6,226 bases of DNA from an uncultured Acholeplasmataceae bacterium. GTDB taxonomy: Bacteria > Bacillota_I > Bacilli_A > Acholeplasmatales > Acholeplasmataceae. The position numbers and the translations under genes are program-made. Positions 6,176 to 6,226 of this stretch are shown here, in pieces. The stretch is taken from positions 1-6,226 of the forward strand of contig CALKAH010000233.1 of the NCBI GenBank assembly GCA_937983315.1. The letters run 5' to 3'. Below the pieces are notes generated by a model, which saw only the letters and a program-made list of their open reading frames with translations, was not told the origin of the DNA and ran no database searches. Every line of letters begins with the position of its first letter. Within the stretch, counting starts at the first letter, position 1.

Positions 6176-6226
6176 AGATCGGAAGAGCGTCGTGTAGGGA
6201 AAAAGTGTAGATCTCGGTGGTCGCCG
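6176..6226. other. Untrimmed Illumina adapter at contig end (artefact)
   Basis: The final 51 bases begin AGATCGGAAGAGCGTCGTGT and end in GATCTCGGTGGTCGCCG. This is the reverse complement of the Illumina TruSeq universal (P5-side) adapter, recognised from memory, with one difference: A at 6203 where the adapter has G. It starts mid-gene in smpB, exactly where SmpB similarity stops. It is library-preparation sequence, not genome, and should be trimmed. The exact junction is uncertain by a base or so. Confidence 0.97.

Noticed and set aside
5970..6197. smpB as a naturally truncated gene or pseudogene
   Set aside because: The in-frame stop lies in adapter sequence. The visible SmpB residues are intact up to the junction.
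1..6226. Mobile element, CRISPR array, toxin-antitoxin or defence island
   Set aside because: No transposase, recombinase, repeated spacers, long terminal inverted repeats or defence-type proteins are seen. All coding space belongs to recognised metabolic, transport or RNA-processing families.

Overview
The window is an AT-rich bacterial contig with tightly packed genes. Families and signals point to a low-GC Gram-positive relative: AGGAGG-type ribosome binding sites, TATAAT -10 boxes, an rnr-smpB gene pair, and a membrane-anchored glycerophosphodiesterase. Tryptophan is encoded by TGG, and TGA ends at least two genes, so the standard bacterial code applies and a UGA-Trp Mycoplasma is excluded. 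Bacillota or a code-11 tenericute (Acholeplasma/Izemoplasma/Erysipelotrichia-like) fits best; this placement is inference from protein style, not a search result.

Layout, left to right. (1) 1-1722 (+) is a glycerophosphodiester phosphodiesterase with an N-terminal multi-pass membrane domain; its 5' end lies outside the window. (2) 1729-2850 (-) is a small SLC13/CitMHS-type anion permease, convergent with gene 1; the two stop codons share one short hairpin. (3) 2851-2975 is a divergent regulatory region with two TATAAT boxes, two ribosome binding sites and a CcpA-cre-like palindrome. (4) 2976-3899 (+) is an acetyl xylan esterase/cephalosporin C deacetylase-family hydrolase with a GTG start. 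(5) 3900-3961 holds a hairpin and an extended -10 promoter. (6) 3962-6007 (+) is ribonuclease R (rnr), lacking the usual N-terminal helix-turn-helix. (7) 5970-6175 (+) is the first 68 codons of smpB, overlapping rnr by 38 bp.

The last 51 bases (6176-6226) are not genomic. They match the reverse complement of the Illumina TruSeq universal adapter with one mismatch. The apparent smpB stop at 6195-6197 is therefore an artefact and the gene is cut by the contig end.

Functionally, rnr and smpB are the trans-translation/RNA-decay pair: SmpB with tmRNA rescues stalled ribosomes and RNase R degrades the defective mRNA. The permease and esterase share a divergent control region and may form a carbon-source uptake/use pair. 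The phosphodiesterase belongs to phospholipid or teichoic-acid glycerophosphate turnover. I found no mobile element, CRISPR array, tRNA/rRNA gene or defence system, and no stretch over 300 bases without a gene. The content is mostly conserved housekeeping genes; I do not see a new biological system here.
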